NCBI GenBank assembly: GCA_964490005.1
Contig: CAZBBB010000002.1
Span: 1-64,000 of the forward strand
From: CAZBBB01 sp964490005
GTDB lineage: Bacteria; Planctomycetota; B15-G4
Direction of reading: 5' to 3'
Length of the DNA: 64,000 nt
In this document: positions 25,959 to 34,975 of the stretch, piece after piece
Position numbering within the stretch: the first letter of the stretch is position 1
Layout of the letters: the number at the start of each line of letters is the position of its first letter
Notes under the pieces: model-generated
The model's database searches: none
Told to the model about the DNA's origin: nothing
The model's input: only the letters and a program-made list of their open reading frames with translations
Translations under genes and position numbers: made by a program

Positions 25959-26855
25959 ATGAACCCGCTGATCGCCGCCTTCCGCCTGCCGGCCGTGCTC
26001 GTGCGCTACCGCGAGCTGCTCGGCGCCTTCGTGCGCCGCGAGCTGAAGGCCCGCATCGAGGGCAGCATCCTGGGGCGCGTCTGGCCCATCGCCCAGCCGG
26101 CGCTGCTCTTCGGCATCTACTACTTCATCTTCGTCAAGCTGCTGCGCATCCCCTTCACCGACACGCTGGCGCCGCACGGGCAGGGCGTGGCGGAGGTCGG
26201 CTGGCGCTCGACCTTCTACCTGGTCACCGGCATCCTGCCCTGGACGGCGCTGGCCGAGAGCCTCTCGCGCGGCACGAACGTGGTGCTCGAGCACGCCAAC
26301 CTGATCAAGAAGATCGCCTTCCCGTCGGAGCTGCTGCCCGTCTACCAGGTGCTCGTCTACCACGTGTACTTCCTGGTGGGTTTCGCGGTGCTGCTGGCGA
26401 TGCAGCTCGCCGTCAACGGCGCGCTGCCGCTCGACCTGCTGTGGTTCCCGGTGATCCTGCTGGTGCAGGTGGCCTTCATCTCGGGCCTCACGATGGTGCT
26501 CTCGGCCGCCAACGTGTTCGTGCGCGACGTCGCCCAGGCCGTGCCCGTGCTGCTCACCTTCTGGATGTTCACCACGCCGGTCTTCTACGACCCGGTCGCG
26601 ATCACCGGCGACGCCAGCCCCGAGGGCATCTTCCTGCCGAGCGGCGAGATCGACTGGGCCAACCTGGCCTTCACCGGCATGGCCTACAACCCGATGGCGA
26701 TCCTGCTCGGGCTGTACCGGGCGATCTTCAGCTACGGGCTGGTGCCCTTCCCGCTCGCGGGCCTCGGGAAGCTGGCGCTCATCTCGGCCGGCACGCTGCT
26801 GCTGGGTTACGCCTGGTTCCTGCGCTGCAAGGGCCGCTTCGCGGACGAGGTCTGA
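25959..26855 (+). CDS. ABC-2 type polysaccharide exporter permease (Wzm-like)
   Basis: 298 aa with about six membrane segments. It starts with FRLPAVLVRYRELLGAFVRRELKARIEGSILGRVWPIAQPALLFGIYYFIF, where the RRELKARxxxSxLGxxWxxxxP motif is typical of O-antigen and capsule exporter permeases. It would form the membrane channel that moves an undecaprenyl-linked or lipid-linked glycan across the inner membrane. The stop codon overlaps the ATPase gene (TGATG), so the two are translated together. Confidence 0.9.
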   Translation: MNPLIAAFRLPAVLVRYRELLGAFVRRELKARIEGSILGRVWPIAQPALLFGIYYFIFVKLLRIPFTDTLAPHGQGVAEVGWRSTFYLVTGILPWTALAESLSRGTNVVLEHANLIKKIAFPSELLPVYQVLVYHVYFLVGFAVLLAMQLAVNGALPLDLLWFPVILLVQVAFISGLTMVLSAANVFVRDVAQAVPVLLTFWMFTTPVFYDPVAITGDASPEGIFLPSGEIDWANLAFTGMAYNPMAILLGLYRAIFSYGLVPFPLAGLGKLALISAGTLLLGYAWFLRCKGRFADEV

Positions 26856-28123
26856 TGGACGCCGTCGTCGTCGACAAGCTCAGCAAGGACTACCGCATCT
26901 ACCCGGGCTCCTTCGCGCGGCTCAAGGAGGCGCTGACCTTCGGGCGCCGGAGCTACCACAAGCGCTACCGCGCGCTCGACGAGGTCTCGTTCAACGTGCC
27001 GCGCGGCAAGGCGCTGGGCATCATCGGCGAGAACGGCGCGGGCAAGTCGACCCTGCTCAAGATGCTCGCCGGCACCTCGCTGCCGACCTCGGGGAGCTTC
27101 GCCATCCACGGCAGCGTGAGCAGCCTGCTCGAGCTGGGGACGGGCTTCCACGCCGAGTTCACCGGACGCGCCAACATCTGGCTGGCGGCGCAGGTGCAGG
27201 GCTACCTCAAGCGCGACATCGAGAAGAAGCTGCCCGGCATCATCGAGTTCGCCGAGCTGGGCGAGTACATCGACCGGCCGGTGCGCACCTACAGCTCGGG
27301 CATGGTCATGCGCCTGGGGTTCTCGGTGGCGACCGCCATCGACCCCGAAGTGCTGATCATCGACGAGATCCTGGCGGTGGGCGACCTGTACTTCCAGAAG
27401 AAGTGCATCGACCGCATCTTCGACTTCCGCAAGCGCGGCAAGTCGATCCTGTTCTGCAGCCATTCGCTGTACGACGTGCGGCAGGTCTGCGACGAGGTCA
27501 TCTGGATCAAGGACGGCCGGATCGAGATGCGCGGCCTGCCGCAGGACGTCACGCTGGCCTACGCCAACTACGAGCGCTCGCTCGAGAGCAAGAAGGACAT
27601 CCTCACGGCCGGGCACAAGCAGGCCCTCGGCGAGCGGCTGCCGGTCATCGAGGCCGTCGCGCTGCGCCACGCCGACGGGCGGCCGCTGGGCGACACGGTG
27701 CCCACCGGCGCCGACCTGGCCTTCGAGATCGACTACCGCGTGCGGGCCGCCGGGCAGGGCGTGAACACCGGCGTGGCCGTCTTCCGCACCGACAACGTGC
27801 TGGCCGCGACCTTCAACTCGCTGCTCGACGGCCTGCCGGCGGTGCGCGAGCCGGGCCGGCACCGCGCGCGCCTGGACCTGCCCGACCTGCGCCTCTCGGA
27901 AGGCGAGTACAGCGTCGTCGGCTACCTGTTCGACGAGAACGGCGTGCACATGTACGACCACCGGCAGCTCGACAAGAACCTGCTCGTGAGCCAGGAGCAG
28001 AACCACCCGGGCCTCGTGCGACTGCATCACGCCTTTTCCCGCGAGCGGCTGCCCGACGCGCCGGGCGGCGGCGACGACGCCGCGCGGCAGCCCGACGCCA
28101 CGCCGGCCCCCGGCAGGACCTGA
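26855..28123 (+). CDS. ABC polysaccharide exporter ATPase with C-terminal carbohydrate-binding domain (Wzt-like)
   Basis: 422 aa. The nucleotide-binding domain has Walker A GIIGENGAGKST near residue 55, the signature TYSSGMVMRLGF near 145, Walker B EVLIIDEIL and a switch His in FCSHSLYDV. The ~170-residue C-terminal extension (from about 245) is beta-rich with DLAFEIDYRV and EYSVVGYLFDENG, as in Wzt proteins that recognise the end of the O-chain. It powers export with the overlapping permease gene. The last ~25 residues are a low-complexity Gly/Asp/Pro tail. Confidence 0.9.
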   Translation: MDAVVVDKLSKDYRIYPGSFARLKEALTFGRRSYHKRYRALDEVSFNVPRGKALGIIGENGAGKSTLLKMLAGTSLPTSGSFAIHGSVSSLLELGTGFHAEFTGRANIWLAAQVQGYLKRDIEKKLPGIIEFAELGEYIDRPVRTYSSGMVMRLGFSVATAIDPEVLIIDEILAVGDLYFQKKCIDRIFDFRKRGKSILFCSHSLYDVRQVCDEVIWIKDGRIEMRGLPQDVTLAYANYERSLESKKDILTAGHKQALGERLPVIEAVALRHADGRPLGDTVPTGADLAFEIDYRVRAAGQGVNTGVAVFRTDNVLAATFNSLLDGLPAVREPGRHRARLDLPDLRLSEGEYSVVGYLFDENGVHMYDHRQLDKNLLVSQEQNHPGLVRLHHAFSRERLPDAPGGGDDAARQPDATPAPGRT

Positions 28124-28143
28124 AAGGGCCGCCCCGGCTTCGT

Positions 28144-28149
28144 TATCCT
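28144..28149 (+). promoter_or_regulatory. Candidate -10 element
   Basis: TATCCT, 42 bases upstream of the glycosyltransferase start at 28191, in the 67-base gap after the ABC ATPase gene. This suggests an internal promoter within the polysaccharide region. Confidence 0.3.
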
Positions 28150-28190
28150 GCGCGCCGGATCCACGACCCGCGGCGGCAGACGAGAGCTCG

Positions 28191-29378
28191 ATGACCCCGA
28201 AGCCCGACATCAGCGTCCTGATCGTGAACTGGCGCAGCGGCGCGATGGCGCGCGCGCTGCTCGCCAACCTGCGCCGACAGCGCTTCGTCGGGCGCGACGG
28301 TGCGCCCGGCACGCTGCAGTTCGTCGTCGTCGACAACGCCAGCGGGCCGGCCGAGGAGCCGCACCTGCGGGCGCTGGCCGCCGAGCCCGACGTGACGCTG
28401 CTGCGCTCGGGCCAGAACGGCGGCTACGCCGTCGGCATGAACCTCGCCATGGCCCGGGCGACGGGCGACTTCGTGCTCGTGAGCAATCCCGACGTGATGG
28501 CCTTCCGCGGGGCGCTCGCGGCGCTGCTCGAGCACCTGCGCGCCACGCCGCGCTGCGGCCTGGCCGGTCCGCGCGGCTTCCTCGACGCGCAGCGCTTCTT
28601 CCAGTTGCCGCCCGTCGAGCTGCCCTCGCTCGGGGGCCTGCTGCGCGAGACGCTCGCGCGCCGGGTGCGCGCCGCCGGCCGCTGCCACGCGCAGGCCCGC
28701 AGCCGGGCCGCGCTCGAGGCCTGGACGGCGATCGAGCCCGTGTCGCTCAGCCAGGTGAGCGGCTTCTGCTTCCTCATGCCGGCCGAGCTGGCGCGGACGC
28801 TGGGGCCCTTCGATCCGGGCTACCCCTTCTACTACGAGGACAGCGACCTCTGCCTGCGGCTGCACCGCAAGGGCTTCACGACCGACTTCGTGCCGCGCGC
28901 GCAGATGGTGCACTTCTTCAACCGCAGCGCCGGGCAGGCGCAGTCGGCGGCGCTCGCGCGCTACGCCGTCTCGCGCCGGCGCTTCCACGCGCGGCGCTAC
29001 GGCCCGCTCGGCGCGCTGCTCTACGACGGGCTGATCGCGCTCTCGGGGCACAGCGGCCAGGGCCACGACTTCACCGCGATCGACGACCTCGGGACGCACG
29101 AGGAGCGCGTGCCCGAGATCAAGGTGCCGGGCAGCGGCGCCTACCTGGCCGAGATCTCGGCCGACCCGGGCTTCCTGTTCGCGGCCGGGCGGCTCGACGT
29201 CGTGCGCCGCTTCCAGGTGCCCGACGCGGTCTGGCAGGGCCTCGTGCCGACGACCTACTACGTGCGCTTCCTCGAGCGGCGGAGCTGGGAGATCCTGCGC
29301 ACGGTCTCGATCACCAAGACCGGCGCGAGCGTGCCGATCACGGCCGAGGACGCCGGGCGGGGCCTCGTCCACGCATGA
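28191..29378 (+). CDS. Family 2 glycosyltransferase with C-terminal extension
   Basis: 395 aa. GT-A fold motifs: DISVLIVNWRSGAMARALLANL at the N-terminus, VVVDNAS, then NPDVM as the DxD-equivalent, and FYYEDSDLCLRLHRKGF as the ED-type acceptor motif near residue 220. It resembles rhamnosyltransferase-type GT2 enzymes, which use a nucleotide sugar to extend a surface glycan. The C-terminal ~110 residues, with repeated beta/alpha patches, are not part of the minimal GT2 domain. The stop overlaps the next GT gene by 4 bases. Confidence 0.87.
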   Translation: MTPKPDISVLIVNWRSGAMARALLANLRRQRFVGRDGAPGTLQFVVVDNASGPAEEPHLRALAAEPDVTLLRSGQNGGYAVGMNLAMARATGDFVLVSNPDVMAFRGALAALLEHLRATPRCGLAGPRGFLDAQRFFQLPPVELPSLGGLLRETLARRVRAAGRCHAQARSRAALEAWTAIEPVSLSQVSGFCFLMPAELARTLGPFDPGYPFYYEDSDLCLRLHRKGFTTDFVPRAQMVHFFNRSAGQAQSAALARYAVSRRRFHARRYGPLGALLYDGLIALSGHSGQGHDFTAIDDLGTHEERVPEIKVPGSGAYLAEISADPGFLFAAGRLDVVRRFQVPDAVWQGLVPTTYYVRFLERRSWEILRTVSITKTGASVPITAEDAGRGLVHA

Positions 29379-30301
29379 GCGAGGGCGGCCGCCCTGCCGC
29401 GCCGAAGGTCTCGGTCGTCGTCCTGAGCTGGAACACGCGCGAGCTGCTGGCCGCCTGCCTGGAGACGGTGCGGGCGACGGCGCGCGAGGTCGCGCTGGAG
29501 TGCATCGTCGTCGACAACGCCAGCGCCGACGGCAGCGCCGAGCTGGTCGCGCAGCGCTTTCCCGAGATGACGCTGCTGCGCAACGCGCGCAACGAGGGCT
29601 ACGCGATCGGCAACAACCTCGGCGCGGCGCGCGCGCGTGGCGAGCACCTGTTCCTGCTCAACTCCGACACCGAGCTGCGGCCGGGCGCGCTGGCCGCGCT
29701 GGTCGCCTTCCTCGACGCCCACCCGGGCCACGGCGCCTGCGCGCCGCGCCTCGAACGGCCCGACGGCAGCCCGCAGCCCTCGTGCAAGGCCTTTCCGCGC
29801 CTCGCGACGGCGGTCTTCTTCGACACGGTCTTCGAGCGCTGGTTCCCCGGCAACCGCGAGATCCCGCGCTACTTCATGAAGGACTTCGACCACGCGCACA
29901 CGCGCGACGTCGACCAGCCGCCGGGCGCGGCGCTGCTCGTGCGGCGCGCGCTGTGGGAGGAGTTGGGCGGCTTCGACCCCGAGCTGTGGCTGTTCTTCAA
30001 CGACGTCGACCTGTGCCGGCGCATCGCGCAGCGCGGCCTTCTCCGCGCCTACGTGGCCGAGGCGCGCGTGCTGCACCACGAGGGCAGGAGCACCGCGCAG
30101 TTCCCGCGCTTCGGCGCGATCTGGCATCGCAACCGCCTGGCCTACTACCGCAAGACCTGGGGCTGGCGCGGTACCCTGCTCGCGCGCCTGATGACCTGGG
30201 TGCGCGGCCGCGAAGAGCTGGCCCGGCTGCGGCGGGCCGGCGCCCCGGCCTCGGCGCTCGACGACATCCGGCAGGCGGTGGCCGAGGTCTGGAGAGCATG
30301 A
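29375..30301 (+). CDS. Family 2 glycosyltransferase
   Basis: 308 aa, ATG overlapping the preceding gene (ATGA). Motifs: KVSVVVLSWNTRELLAACLETV, IVVDNASADGSAELV, LLNSDTELRPG (DxD-type metal site) and LWLFFNDVDLCRRIAQRG. Likely adds a sugar during assembly of the surface polysaccharide; donor and linkage cannot be read from sequence. The stop overlaps the downstream GNAT gene by 4 bases, so GT, GT and GNAT form one coupled unit. Confidence 0.87.
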   Translation: MSEGGRPAAPKVSVVVLSWNTRELLAACLETVRATAREVALECIVVDNASADGSAELVAQRFPEMTLLRNARNEGYAIGNNLGAARARGEHLFLLNSDTELRPGALAALVAFLDAHPGHGACAPRLERPDGSPQPSCKAFPRLATAVFFDTVFERWFPGNREIPRYFMKDFDHAHTRDVDQPPGAALLVRRALWEELGGFDPELWLFFNDVDLCRRIAQRGLLRAYVAEARVLHHEGRSTAQFPRFGAIWHRNRLAYYRKTWGWRGTLLARLMTWVRGREELARLRRAGAPASALDDIRQAVAEVWRA

Positions 30302-31335
30302 GCAGCTTCACGGTGCGTCCCTACGAGCGCGGCGACGAGGTCGAGATCGTCGACCTCTTCAACCGCGTGTTCTCCGAGGAGAACCCGAGCTTCGAGCCGC
30401 GCACGGTCGAGGACTGGCAGGGGATCTACCTGCACAACCCGGCCGGCATCCAGACCTTCGTGGCCGAGGACCGCCAGCGCCGCATCATCGCCAACTACGG
30501 CGCGCTGCCCGCGCCGGCCGTCGTGCGCGGGAACCGCGCGCTGTGCAGCCAGCCCGTGGACACCTGCGTCGACCGCGCCTTCCGCGGCTCGCTGCGCAAG
30601 TCGAGCGTGTTCGTCACGATCGCGCGCGCCTTCATCGAGGAGTACTGCCGCGAGGGCGACACGCACGACGAATACATGTTCGGGCTGCCCAACGACAAGG
30701 CCTACCCGATCGGCACGCGCATCGTCGGCTATCAGCCGGTGCACGTGCCGATGCCCGGCCTGGTGCTCGAGTTCGACGCGGGCACCGACGCCTGGCTCGC
30801 GCGCCTCGACGCGTTGTCGGACGGCCTCGTCGTGAGCGACCACGCCGCGCCGGCGCTCGGGTCCGCGCGGGGCGAGATCGCCGCGCTGTTCGCGCGCTGC
30901 CTCGACGAGGTGCCGCTGGGCATCTGGCGCGACGAGGGCTACCTGCGCTGGCGCTACCGCGACACGAGCAAGGTGCAGTACCGCGCGCTGCTGGCGCGCC
31001 GGGACGGCGCGCTCGTCGGCGCGGCCTACTACCGGCTGGGTTGGTGGGGCCATCCGGTGCTGCCGCTCGTCGACTGGGTGGGGCCCGGCGCCGACCGCGC
31101 GGCGCTGGCGGCGCTGCTGGCGGCCGCCGCGCGCATCGCGCGCCCGCTGGGCGGGCGGCGACTCGAGACCTGGGTCACGCCCAACATGCCGCAGCACGCC
31201 ACGCTCGCGGGCTTCGGCTTCGCGAGCCGGCCGAGCACCTTCAACCTGTGCATCATGACCTTCAGCTCGCGCTTCGATCTGGAGTGGGCGAAGGCGAACT
31301 GGTTCTTTACGATGGGCGATTCGGACATCTACTGA
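30298..31335 (+). CDS. GNAT-family acyltransferase
   Basis: 345 aa, ATG overlapping the GT2 stop. It opens with FTVRPYERGDEVEIVDLFNRVF, a usual GNAT start, and shows GTRIVGYQPVHVPMPG and ALLARRDGALVGAAYYRLGWW, the strand that carries the acetyl-CoA site. Larger than a single GNAT domain, so it may contain two. From its place among glycosyltransferases it may acylate an amino sugar of the exported glycan; this is inferred. Confidence 0.68.
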   Translation: MSSFTVRPYERGDEVEIVDLFNRVFSEENPSFEPRTVEDWQGIYLHNPAGIQTFVAEDRQRRIIANYGALPAPAVVRGNRALCSQPVDTCVDRAFRGSLRKSSVFVTIARAFIEEYCREGDTHDEYMFGLPNDKAYPIGTRIVGYQPVHVPMPGLVLEFDAGTDAWLARLDALSDGLVVSDHAAPALGSARGEIAALFARCLDEVPLGIWRDEGYLRWRYRDTSKVQYRALLARRDGALVGAAYYRLGWWGHPVLPLVDWVGPGADRAALAALLAAAARIARPLGGRRLETWVTPNMPQHATLAGFGFASRPSTFNLCIMTFSSRFDLEWAKANWFFTMGDSDIY

Positions 31336-31370
31336 AACCACCGCAACCCGACAGGCGGCGCGCTGCTCCC

Positions 31371-32546
31371 ATGTCCCACGGCACTCCCGGCTGGTCCTCG
31401 CGCATCCGCGCGCTCTCGCTGCCGCTGATCGTCGGCGTCTTCGCGGGCCTCGCCACGGCCAACATCGACAGCCACGGCTACCACGCGCTGGTCGACTTCG
31501 ACCTCGGCTTCGGCATCCTCGGCCACGGGGTCACGCCGCACTTCCTGATCAACGACATCTTCATGGTGTTCTTCTTCGGCGTGGCGGCCAAGGAGATCAT
31601 GGACGCGGTGCGGCCCGGCGGCGCGCTCAACCCGCCCAGCCGCGCGATCAACCCGCTGCTGGGCACGATCGGCGGCGTGGTGGGGCCGGCGCTGACCTTT
31701 CTCGCGCTCACGCACCTGTACTTCGACGGCACGCCCGCCGAGCCGGTCGTGGCCAACGGCTGGGGCATCCCGACCGCGACCGACATCGCGCTGGCCTGGC
31801 TGTGCGCGCGCATCGTGTTCGGCGCGCGCCACCCGGCGGTCAACTTCCTGCTGCTGCTCGCGGTGGCCGACGACGCCATCGGCCTGGTGATCATCGCGAT
31901 CTTCTACCCCGACCCGGTGCATCCGGCGAACCCGGTCATGCTCGGCTGGACGGTCGCCGGCATGGCCGCGGCGATCGCGCTGGCGAAGCTGAAGGTGCAG
32001 TCCTGGGCTCCCTACATCCTGATCGCGGGCGGGTTGGCCTGGGTCGGGCTGCTCTCGGCGAGCCTGCACCCGGCGCTGGCGCTGGTCTTCATCGTGCCCT
32101 TCCTGCCGGCCGCGCGCGAAGGCCGCTCGACGCTGCAGGACTTCGAGCACGCGGTGAAGCCCAGCGTCGACTGGGGCCTGTTCTTCTTCGCCTTCGCGAA
32201 CGCCGGCGTGGAGTTCGCCAACATCGGCCCGGTGACCTGGATCGTGCTGGGCTCGCTGGTCATCGGCAAGGTCCTCGGCATCACGCTGCTCTCGTGGCTC
32301 GGCACCAAGGTCGGCTTCCCGCTGCCCGTCGGCATGGACGTGCGCTCGCTGGCCACGGCCGCGCTCGTGGCGGGCCTCGGCCTGACGGTCGCGCTGTTCG
32401 TCGCCGGCCAGGCCTACACCGACGAGGTCCTCAAGGCCGAGGCCAAGATGGGCGCGCTGTTCTCGGGCGCCGTGTTCCTGCTCGCGATCCTGCTCGGCCG
32501 CGCGCTGCGCATCCGCAAGTGGGGCGAGGACGGCCCGCCGGCGTGA
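31371..32546 (+). CDS. nhaA: NhaA-type sodium/proton antiporter
   Basis: 391 aa with about 11-12 membrane segments. Diagnostic motifs are present: INDIFMVFFFGVAAKEI, GWGIPTATDIALAW and the paired-aspartate AVADDAIGLVIIAIFY that binds the ions. Near the C-terminus DVRSLATAALVAGLGLTVALFVAG is also typical. It exports sodium in exchange for protons at the inner membrane and helps pH and salt tolerance. The gene follows the GNAT gene by 35 bases but has no link to polysaccharide synthesis. Confidence 0.93.
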   Translation: MSHGTPGWSSRIRALSLPLIVGVFAGLATANIDSHGYHALVDFDLGFGILGHGVTPHFLINDIFMVFFFGVAAKEIMDAVRPGGALNPPSRAINPLLGTIGGVVGPALTFLALTHLYFDGTPAEPVVANGWGIPTATDIALAWLCARIVFGARHPAVNFLLLLAVADDAIGLVIIAIFYPDPVHPANPVMLGWTVAGMAAAIALAKLKVQSWAPYILIAGGLAWVGLLSASLHPALALVFIVPFLPAAREGRSTLQDFEHAVKPSVDWGLFFFAFANAGVEFANIGPVTWIVLGSLVIGKVLGITLLSWLGTKVGFPLPVGMDVRSLATAALVAGLGLTVALFVAGQAYTDEVLKAEAKMGALFSGAVFLLAILLGRALRIRKWGEDGPPA

Positions 32547-32550
32547 GCGC

Positions 32551-34059
32551 ATGACGCCCGTGTTCCGCGGCGCCGCCGCGGCCTGCATCGCGCTGGGTCT
32601 GGCCGGTTGCGCGTCGGTCGCCGAGCGCGCGGCGGGACGGCTGCCGCTCGAAGTCGGCCGGCCGGCGGGGCTCTCCGAAGACGTGCTCGTCGGGCGGCTG
32701 GACGTCCCCGAGGATCCGACGCGGCCCGGCGCGCGGAGGCTCCCGCTCAACGTCGTCGTCGTGCCTGCGCGGACCGCCGAACCGGCGGCGCCTCCGCTGT
32801 TCTGGATCGTGGGCGGGCCCGGCGGAGCGGCGACGCACGAGGCCGGGCTGTTCCTCGGCGAGTATGCGCGGCTGCGCGAGGAGCGCGACATCGTGCTCGT
32901 CGACGTGCGCGGCACCGGCGGTTCGGGCGCGCTGCACTTCGGGCCGCGCGGACCGGGCGCCGTCCCGGAACTGCTCGGCGAGCCCTATCCGACGGCGTGG
33001 GTCGTCGAGAACCGCGCGGCGCTGGGGCAGCAGGCCGACCTCGCGCAGTACACGACCGCGCGCATCGCCGACGACCTCGACGCGGTGCGCGGCTGGCTGG
33101 GCGCGCCCGTCGTCGACGTGTACGGCCTGTCGTACGGCACGCGCGTCGCGCTCGAGTGGCTGCGCCGGCACCCCGACCGCGTGCGTTGCGCGGTGCTGCA
33201 GGGCCCGGCACCCGCGGCGCTCACGATGCCTTCGCAGCACGCGCCTGCGGCGCAGGCGGCGCTCGACCTCCTCCTGGCCGAAGCCGCCGCCGATCCCGCC
33301 TGCCGCGCGGCCCTCGGGGACGCGCGGTCCAAGCTGCAGCGCGTGCTCGCGCGGCTCGAACGCGCGCCGCTCGATCTGCCCTCACCCGGAGCGGACGGCG
33401 CGACGGCCAGCAGGCCGCTGTCGCGCGGCGCCTTCGCCGAGATCCTGCGACGCCTGCTCTACGAGCGCGGGACGGCGCAGGCCGTCCCGCTGGTCATCGA
33501 CCGCGCCGAGGCCGAAGACGTGGAGTGGTTGGCGCGCCTGGTGGCCTTCATGTCGGGGCCCGAGGATGCGCCGCCTCGATTCGCCGAGGGCCTGTACCTG
33601 TGCGTGGCCTGCGCGGAGGACGCGCCCTTCCTCGACCTCGGGCTGGCCGAGCGTCTCGCCGACGGCACGTTGTTCGGCCCCGAGCGGGTGCGACGACAGT
33701 TGGCCGCTTGCGCGATCTGGTCCGTGCCGCCCGCGACGCGCGCGTGGCGCGAGCCGGTCAGCTCCGCCGTACCGACCCTCGTGATCACGGGCGGCCTCGA
33801 TCCCGTGACCCGTCCCGAGTGGGGCGACGACGTCGTGGCCCGGCTGCCGCGCGGGAGGCACGTGAACGTGTCCGCCATGGCGCACCTCGAAACGGGGCTG
33901 GTTCTCGACGGCGTGCCGGGGACGGGGTGGTTCGAACGGCTGCTGCTCGATTTCCTGTCGACCGGCTCGGCCGAGGGACTCGATCTCTCGGCGCTCGACC
34001 GACTGCATCCGGTGCCCTTCGTGCTCGATGCCGACGCGTTCCCCCCGGTCGACGCCTGA
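32551..34059 (+). CDS. Secreted alpha/beta hydrolase, TAP/proline-iminopeptidase type lipoprotein
   Basis: 502 aa. A lipoprotein signal CIALGLAGC is followed by the hydrolase fold. Motifs: oxyanion GGPGGAAT near residue 90, DVRGTGGSG, nucleophile elbow GLSYGTRVALEW near 190, the aspartate in VITGGLDPVTRPEWGDD and the histidine in SAMAHLETGL. The C-terminal part resembles the TAP domain of tripeptidyl aminopeptidases. Expected role: release of short peptides or N-terminal residues outside the cytoplasm. The start lies 4 bases after the nhaA stop, so co-transcription is likely. Confidence 0.83.
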   Translation: MTPVFRGAAAACIALGLAGCASVAERAAGRLPLEVGRPAGLSEDVLVGRLDVPEDPTRPGARRLPLNVVVVPARTAEPAAPPLFWIVGGPGGAATHEAGLFLGEYARLREERDIVLVDVRGTGGSGALHFGPRGPGAVPELLGEPYPTAWVVENRAALGQQADLAQYTTARIADDLDAVRGWLGAPVVDVYGLSYGTRVALEWLRRHPDRVRCAVLQGPAPAALTMPSQHAPAAQAALDLLLAEAAADPACRAALGDARSKLQRVLARLERAPLDLPSPGADGATASRPLSRGAFAEILRRLLYERGTAQAVPLVIDRAEAEDVEWLARLVAFMSGPEDAPPRFAEGLYLCVACAEDAPFLDLGLAERLADGTLFGPERVRRQLAACAIWSVPPATRAWREPVSSAVPTLVITGGLDPVTRPEWGDDVVARLPRGRHVNVSAMAHLETGLVLDGVPGTGWFERLLLDFLSTGSAEGLDLSALDRLHPVPFVLDADAFPPVDA

Positions 34060-34109
34060 GCGCGGCCCGGCGCTCGACGGGTCATTGATCGGGCGGCGCC
34101 CGTCGGCAC

Positions 34110-34934
34110 ATGCTGGCCGCGATGCACGCGAGCACACCCTTGGCGGAGAACGACGGCGACGCGCTGGCCGGGCTGCGCGCGCGGCTGGCGGGGCATCGGC
34201 TCTACGAGGTGCTGCGCAGCGCCGCGGACCTGCGGCGCTTCACCGAGCACCACGTCGTGTGCGTGCTCGACTTCATGTCGCTGCTCAAGAGCCTGCAGCG
34301 CGAGCTGAGCTGCGTCGAGGTGCCGTGGACGCCGGGGCCCGATCCCGACGCGGCGCGACTCATCGGGGCCATCGTGCTCGACGAGGAGAGCGACGTGCGC
34401 GCCGACGGGCGCGTGATGAGCCACTTCGCGTGGTATCTCGAGGCGATGGAGGAGATCTCCGCCGACACCGGTCCGGCGCGCGCGCTGCTCGCGTCCCTCG
34501 CTGCGACGCGCTCGTGGGAGGCGGCGCTCGCGGGCAGCGGTCTGCCGCCCGCCGCGCGCGCCTTTTCCGCCGTGACGGCCGCCGCGCTCGGCGCGCCGCT
34601 GCACGTGCGCGCGGCGGTCTTCTTCCACGGCCGCGAAGAACTCATCCCGCGCCTGTTCGTGCCGATCGTCGAGCGCCTGGCGCGGCAGGGGCTGCCCTGC
34701 GCGGCGCTGCTCGGCTACCTGCAGCGGCACATCGAGATCGACGGCGGCGAGCACGGCCCGGCCGCGCAGCGGCTGCTCGAGCGGCTCTACGCCGGCGATG
34801 CCGCGCGGCGCGGCGAGGCGCGGGCCGCCGCGCGCACCGCGCTGCTCGCGCGCCTCGCGCTGTGGGACGCGATCGCGGCCGGCATGGACGCGTCGGCCTC
34901 CGCGGGCCTTTCGGCGGCCGGGGCGGCGGGGTAG
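34110..34934 (+). CDS. DUF3050 protein (heme-oxygenase-like fold family)
   Basis: 274 aa; an in-frame ATG at 34122 is an alternative start. Matches to the family are LRRFTEHHVVCVLDFMSLLKSLQREL, VEVPWTP, RLIGAIVLDEESDV and SHFAWYLEAMEEISADTG. Members are all-helical and resemble heme-oxygenase-like proteins, where conserved His/Glu residues may bind metal. The reaction is not known. It stands between a hydrolase and a DUF1579 lipoprotein with no evident link. Confidence 0.8.
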   Translation: MLAAMHASTPLAENDGDALAGLRARLAGHRLYEVLRSAADLRRFTEHHVVCVLDFMSLLKSLQRELSCVEVPWTPGPDPDAARLIGAIVLDEESDVRADGRVMSHFAWYLEAMEEISADTGPARALLASLAATRSWEAALAGSGLPPAARAFSAVTAAALGAPLHVRAAVFFHGREELIPRLFVPIVERLARQGLPCAALLGYLQRHIEIDGGEHGPAAQRLLERLYAGDAARRGEARAAARTALLARLALWDAIAAGMDASASAGLSAAGAAG

Positions 34935-34937
34935 GCT
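34932..34937 (+). promoter_or_regulatory. Candidate -10 element
   Basis: TAGGCT overlapping the stop codon of the DUF3050 gene and 38 bases upstream of the DUF1579 start. Confidence 0.3.
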
Positions 34938-34975
34938 CGCGCTCCGTCCGCTCCCGCCCCCCCGGAGTCCGAGAG